Positions 59,023 through 64,000 of a stretch of DNA of 64,000 nt are shown piece by piece (the stretch's first letter is position 1; every line of letters starts with the position of its first letter). The notes under the pieces are model-generated. The model saw nothing but the letters and a program-made list of their open reading frames with translations. It did not search any database and was not told where the DNA came from. Source of the DNA: Nissolia schottii (lineage: Eukaryota > Streptophyta > Magnoliopsida > Fabales > Fabaceae); contig QANU01068870.1 of NCBI GenBank assembly GCA_003254905.1, positions 294,148 to 358,147 of the forward strand. The letters run 5' to 3'. The position numbers were made by a program, and so were the translations under genes.

Positions 59023-60855
59023 AAATTTTCCACAAGTGGTTTTCTACTTGCTTCATGAGATAAATATAAATTTTTAGTATTTTTTATTTTTAACAAATTT
59101 TAAAACTAAATTCGTCGAAATTTATTATCATTTTTTTATGTTCTAAACTTTTCATTAGTGAAACCTTTAAAAGAGTCAATCTACAAAAAAATTTAGAGGT
59201 TTACGGACCATTTGATTTCATAATGCATCTCTCCACAAATATTATTTTAAAAAGTATTAATTTATCACATTAAATCATAACATGGAGACAAAATTTGATG
59301 AATTTAATTATAAAATATTATCAAAATACAAAAATTAATAGAAGATGGTATTTACCCTTTTGAGCATGTGAAAAACCACTTATTCACAATTCATTATTTG
59401 GGTATGCATCTATTTCCTTCTCTTCCAATATTTTCACGCACATAGTTCTTCTTTTAAAAAAATATATTTTGAGTACGAAATTTTCTTATTTTCATTTTGA
59501 AGTTCTTAATTAATTTGAGAATGAAATTTACGGAGACATTTGTCTTTTAGGTGTGAATTGAAAATTGTGAGCAATGATAACATCGATCTTTTCCATTGAA
59601 TTTTTTTCAAAAGCATTTGGAAAGAGCCATACCATTTCATTAACATAAAACATGTAAGAAAATTAATAACTTTAGTATTTTATATTTAGATATTTGATTT
59701 ACTTTGTAATTTAGTAAGTTACATGAAAGTTAGTCAAATGTTATTTTATTTATTTATGTTTTGAGATTGATTTCTATGCATGGTAAATAAACTACCCACT
59801 ATTATAAATTTAGAATGTTGTCAAACCATGGTAAGTAAACTACCCACGATTATAAACTACACATCATAATTTAATTTATTTTTTTTAGTTTTTGCTATAA
59901 TGTTGAGTTATTTTACAATGGTCGGTGCAAAGAAATTGAANAAATTTTCCACAAGTGGTTTTCTACTTGCTTCATGAGATAAATATAAATTTTTAGTATT
60001 TTTTATTTTTAACAAATTTTAAAACTAAATTCGTCGAAATTTATTATCATTTTTTTATGTTCTAAACTTTTCATTAGTGAAACCTTTAAAAGAGTCAATC
60101 TACAAAAAAATTTAGAGGTTTACGGACCATTTGATTTCATAATGCATCTCTCCACAAATATTATTTTAAAAAGTATTAATTTATCACATTAAATCATAAC
60201 ATGGAGACAAAATTTGATGAATTTAATTATAAAATATTATCAAAATACAAAAATTTATAGAAGATGGTATTTACCCTTTTGAGCATGTGAAAAACCACTT
60301 ATTCACAATTCATTATCTGGGTATGCATCTATTTCCTTCTCTTCCAATATTTTCACGCACAAAGTTCTTCTTTTAAAAAAATATATTTTGAGTACGAAAT
60401 TTTCTTATTTTCATTTTGAAGTTCTTAATTAATTTGAGAATGAAATTTACGGAGACATTGGTCTTTTAGGTGTGAATTGAAAATTGTGAGCAATGATAAC
60501 ATCTTTTCCATTGAATTTTTTTCAAAAGCATTTGGAAAGAGCCATACCATTTCATTAACATAAAACATGTAAGAAAATTAATAACTTTAGTATTTAATAT
60601 TTAGATATTTGATTTACTTTGTAATTTAGTAAGTTACATGAAAGTTAGTCAAATGTTATTTTATTTATTTATGTTTTGAGATTGATTTCTATGCATGGTA
60701 AATAAACTACCCACTATTATAAATTTAGAATGTTGTCAAACCATGGTAAGTAAACTACCCACGATTATAAACTACACATCATAATTTAATTTATTTTTTT
60801 TAGTTTTTGCTATAATGTTGAGTTATTTTACAATGGTCGGTGCAAAGAAATTGAA
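59023..60855. repeat. 0.92-kb direct tandem duplication joined at an N
   Basis: Copy 1 (59023-59940) and copy 2 (59942-60855) both begin aaattttccacaagtgg and end gcaaagaaattgaa. They differ by few substitutions and a 4-bp deletion (aacatcgatc against aacatc). A lone N at 59941 sits exactly at the junction. Neither copy encodes a protein. Confidence 0.97.
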
Positions 60856-62295
60856 ATATTGGGTTTCACTAAAAATTTTCCTAACATTACTAAATATATA
60901 CTCCACCATAGAATTAATATGCAGCAGCATTTAAAAAGTTTAAATTTATTAATTATTGGCTAATATTGTGTAAAATACTTGATGTTAATAAAATAATTTC
61001 TTTATGAATATAACTTTTTATTTTAATAATTGTAAATGTTCTTTATTTTCCGTGCATTGCACGCCTTAAAAAAAACACTACTAAGTAAAAATATCCTGAG
61101 AAATAGACCCCAGTTCCCAAATAAGACAAGTCGCTATCCTCATATTGAGTTCTCTTCATAAAATAATTCAAAATAAAAAATAAAAATAAAAATTAGTTAG
61201 CAAGAGTTAACGTTTGGAAATGCTTACCGAATTAAATAAGCAGCCTCGAGAGAAATCAGAAATGTAGTAGCCTTTGATTGAAGAAGAGATGCTAATTAAT
61301 GATCAGTGTTTGAGATGCTCACATGAAAGTAAACAATAATATGGGAATGCCATCAGCAGTTTAAGAGAGGAAAGTGGAAAGTTGACTCTAATTAGGAATG
61401 TGTGTGTGTATATATATATATATTTGGTGCACCACCAAAATATCCACCTGTGCGGGTCCGTATTATTATATGTTGAACACCGAATTAACAAAACTATTGT
61501 AGGTGAATATCAGAGTATGAGATGGGGCTTACTTGTGATATATATGCTATGTTATATATAGAAGAAGGGGAAAGGGGTTTCAATCCGTTAACCTCCCAAG
61601 AAGCAACCAGTTTTTGTTAACTAAACGAAGAAAAGGATCTGTTCTCCACAATTCACACCTCGATGGCAGAAAAAATGGCAAATAATTATGTGCTATTTAA
61701 GCTTAGATTAAAAAAAATATGTCGTTTCTATAATACATTATTTTTATAAAAGGGTATCATATTTGATTTTGGGATTTTCATATATCAGAATGGAAAGCAG
61801 ACATTTTGTGGTCAAGAACATATTACTTCCTGTAGGCATAGGGAAGGGGTTAGGTGCATACCATGGGTTCACAAAAGGGGGGGGGTAATGCTCTACTTAG
61901 AGCGTTAGCCTTTAACCGATACTCAGATTGGTCCCTCAATATAAGAAAGGGTCAACGTGGTCCCTATCTATTAGCATGTTTTACTCTATGCGTTCCATAA
62001 TAAGTCTCTTTTACTTTTTTCAGGACATAAATGTGTTAGATTCATTAAGGGATTTTTTATCACCTCACTATGCGAAAAATCGTGCGCGCGGGGGGGGGGG
62101 AGCCCACACAACTTGGACTCATGCGCGCGAGACCCAACTCCATTCTCAACTATTTTTACTAATACAACAACTAATAAAGGTATATAAACACCTAAAATGT
62201 TTGTGAACTAACCAATGTGAAACTAAAACTTTTGAAATACATAAGCTTTAGCTTTGTTCTACTTCTCCCAACTACATAAGCTTTTGAAATACATA
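60856..62295. other. Intergenic spacer with microsatellites
   Basis: It holds a GT/TA microsatellite (61400-61425), a nine-G run at about 61877-61885, and a ten-G run at about 62091-62100 next to gcgcgc. No gene is supported. Confidence 0.5.
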
Positions 62296-62930
62296 AGTTT
62301 TGTTCTAGTTCTCCCAAATACATTATAAATTGGTATTTATACAACCAAATTCTACAAATAAATATTAATATTAATAATATATATATAAATTTATAAAATA
62401 TTAATATTCTTAAAAACAAGGTAGCTTAATTTTTGGGACAAGTTCAATTCTAAAAAGCTACGAATAATACACAATGCTTAATTGTTTTGTTGTGTGTAGT
62501 GGACAAACTGATCTCATGCACGTTGATATGGACAAACTTATGTTTATACTGCAAGAACATTATTTTATATATTCTTGTAATATGTTTGATTTAGACGACG
62601 TGCAGCACGCCATGAGGGTGTACAAGCCAAGCAGAGGGTTTACGAGATTGAGTTGGAGAGGATAGGACACAAGCTCATAGGCTCCTAGTTGTGTGACATG
62701 TCTATTCTTTTTTTATAATTAAAATTATAAGAAATATTGTTGTCGTAATTTTTAAAATAAAACATTAAAAAGTATTTCCCTAAACCCAAATGCATTACAT
62801 GGGAATACGAATTTGCTGTAATATTTTATAAATTTATATATATTTTATTAATATTAATATTTATTTGTAGAATTTGGTTGTATAAATACCAATCTATAAT
62901 GTATTTGGGAGAATTAGAACAAAGCTAAAG
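62296..62930. repeat. Long inverted repeat with about 0.4-kb loop
   Basis: The left arm 62296-62403 and right arm 62819-62930 are inverted complements over about 110 bp, with the core ctcccaaatacattataaat against its complement near 62890-62912. The left side carries an extra partial copy of the arm end (62236-62280). A 63-residue frame in the loop (62474-62665) has no recognised domain. A foldback transposon is the simplest reading. Confidence 0.8.
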
Positions 62931-62960
62931 CTTAGATAACCAAACAGGCTGCGGTAGGTA

Positions 62961-63078
62961 GGATTCGCCAACGGGCCTGGCGAATTCGTGTTGAATTCGC
63001 CAACCATTTTGGTTATACTAAATTCGCCAACCGTGTTGGCGAATTCAACACGAATTCACCAGTCCCGTTGGCGAATCC
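62961..63078. repeat. GC-richer hairpin built on ATTCGCCAAC
   Basis: Two arms of about 52 bp run from ggattcgccaacggg (62961) to cccgttggcgaatcc (63078). Inside, gaattcgccaacc and ccaaccgtgttggcgaattc form smaller palindromes, so gttggcgaat or its complement occurs about six times. It lies immediately beside the long inverted repeat. Confidence 0.9.
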
Positions 63079-63079
63079 T

Positions 63080-63095
63080 GCGTGGCATGCCACGC
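63080..63095. repeat. Perfect 16-bp palindrome
   Basis: GCGTGGCATGCCACGC is followed after two bases by tccgcgga, another palindrome. Confidence 0.95.
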
Positions 63096-63253
63096 GGTCC
63101 GCGGATGCCCAGTCAACCCAAACCGTGGTAGTTTGGTAAAATGTTCGAAAACGATGGTATTTTGGTAATTTCTTTTAACAGGGGTGGCAAAAGAGATAAA
63201 AATCCTTCATTAAGTTATGAATAAACCTAAAATAATGAAAAGAACTACTACTA

Positions 63254-63269
63254 TGAAACGGAGGGAGTA
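63254..63269. mobile_element. Stowaway-type MITE end
   Basis: tgaaacggagggagta is the typical right end of a Stowaway MITE with TA duplication. The partner end (tactccctccg) was not found upstream, so only a fragment is called. Confidence 0.45.
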
Positions 63270-63600
63270 AGTTTTTAATATGTTTTTCACTTAAAAATAA
63301 TTTGTTTCTTAATAAAACCTAAACAAGGGCACCTAGACTGCTTTGCGTGCAAATGATACATTCCGAAATAAAAGGAAAGCAAGTACCTTTAAAGGCTATA
63401 CTCATGGTATTTTTCAAACTTAAGAAAAGGATATATAAATTGCATAAGAAAGCCCGATTCCAATATTTTCTTTCACTATTACCTTTAAGAATGATAACAG
63501 ATCTTGGTGGTACCCATTGTTTGTTACTAGTATATTCTAATAAATTAGTCACAAATATTCGAAGGAATACGGTCCATGTATCTTATAGTGATACTAACTC
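63270..63600. other. Spacer, no gene seen
   Basis: Short frames on both strands overlap each other here and show no domain. Confidence 0.4.
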
Positions 63601-64000
63601 TAATTAAAAGGAATCAAGATGATGGCAATTGATTCTATAAGATATGATAGAGTTAGTGGGGGGTATTTTAGTAAAACCGACCCTCCCTTCTCCCTTATAA
63701 TTAAGATGGCTTTATTCAAAGAAAGGTACACGAGTGTTTTAAGGATTCCAAAGAATTCAGAAAACATTAAGGTTTGAGGTCTGCCGCTCTTCTCACCATC
63801 AGAAGGGGTTGTAAGGATTGAAAGAAGAGAGGAGAAAAGAATTTGTCAATTCCATCCAGTCACGACAATGGATCCGGGTATGTGTCTTCTTAACCTTATT
63901 TACAATGTGATAATCATAAATTTCAAGATCGTTGTTTCCATGAACTGTTTAATTGAAAAATCACAACTTACATCTGATATCAGAGCTCTTGGTGAAATTT
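63601..64000 (+). mobile_element. Probable copia LTR end and primer site at the window edge
   Basis: acttaca at 63966-63972 is followed after two bases by tgatatcagagct, one mismatch from the copia primer site (tggtatcagagc). The preceding 350 bp has a purine-rich leader and an ATG with a donor-like ggtatgtg (63869-63883). The left LTR border was not found, and the body lies outside the window. Confidence 0.4.

Noticed and set aside
1..64000. tRNA or rRNA genes
   Set aside because: No cloverleaf with a convincing GGTTCGAATCC-type B box and no rRNA-like sequence was recognised by eye; a tRNAscan-SE run would settle it.

Overview
The window looks like nuclear DNA of a eudicot plant. It has intron-containing genes of plant-specific families, AT-rich spacers, long microsatellites and dense nested LTR retrotransposons. 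The species cannot be fixed from sequence alone. Three assembly marks are present: a 19-base N gap (10421-10439) and single Ns at 29284 and 59941.

Only three host genes are convincing. (1) A domesticated hAT-type BED zinc-finger gene lies at 13037-15067 (-), with a likely 5'UTR intron up to about 16174. (2) A five-exon NADH/NAD kinase of the NADK3 type lies at 25915-28731 (+); all splice junctions and the GGDGT motif can be read. (3) A CC-NBS-LRR resistance-gene homologue lies at 53537-56137 (-), complete in length but cut by one in-frame TAG between the P-loop and kinase-2, so it is annotated as a pseudogene.

The rest is mostly transposon. 0-8 kb: fragments of one long-LTR family (TGTAACATCCC...GGGTGTTTCA ends), including a solo LTR at 4561-7452 nested in another copy. 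8-10.4 kb: a decayed MuDR/MULE transposase (-). 10.4-12.8 kb: spacer with a tandem duplication and a foldback MITE. 16.5-25.3 kb: two inverted copies of a gypsy LTR plus gag start, enclosing a plus-strand long LTR (18095-21320) that meets a minus-strand copy (21321 onward), and a stretch with a plant snRNA-type promoter signature. 30.4-33.0 kb: a decayed copia element (5' LTR, PBS, gag, protease, integrase). 33.4-40.2 kb: a structurally complete gag-only LTR element (1.63-kb LTRs, PBS, PPT, 5-bp TSD GTGGT), inserted into an older long LTR. 43.2-46.2 kb: another solo long LTR with perfect TSD AATGG. 46.6-49.6 kb: a 5'-truncated relative of the gag-only element. 50.6-52.1 kb: a probable minus-strand LTR. 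57.4 kb: a hAT MITE with 8-bp TSD. 59.0-60.9 kb: a 0.92-kb tandem duplication joined at an N. 62.3-63.3 kb: a long inverted repeat, a GC-rich hairpin and a Stowaway-type end. 63.97 kb: the end of a likely copia LTR.

The most unusual pattern is in the LTRs. Four copies of the long-LTR family carry, in the same internal slot, short-motif arrays built on four unrelated sequences (CGCTCAGC, CATTCGAATG, a CATTCGATTG/CAATCGAATG mix, GAGCCTGACC), all with periods of about 22-25 bp or simple combinations. The CGCTCAGC motif, again at 22 bp, also lies upstream of the TATA box in the LTRs of the unrelated gag-only family. Three long-LTR copies also keep a 21-22-residue acidic micro-ORF at the same place.
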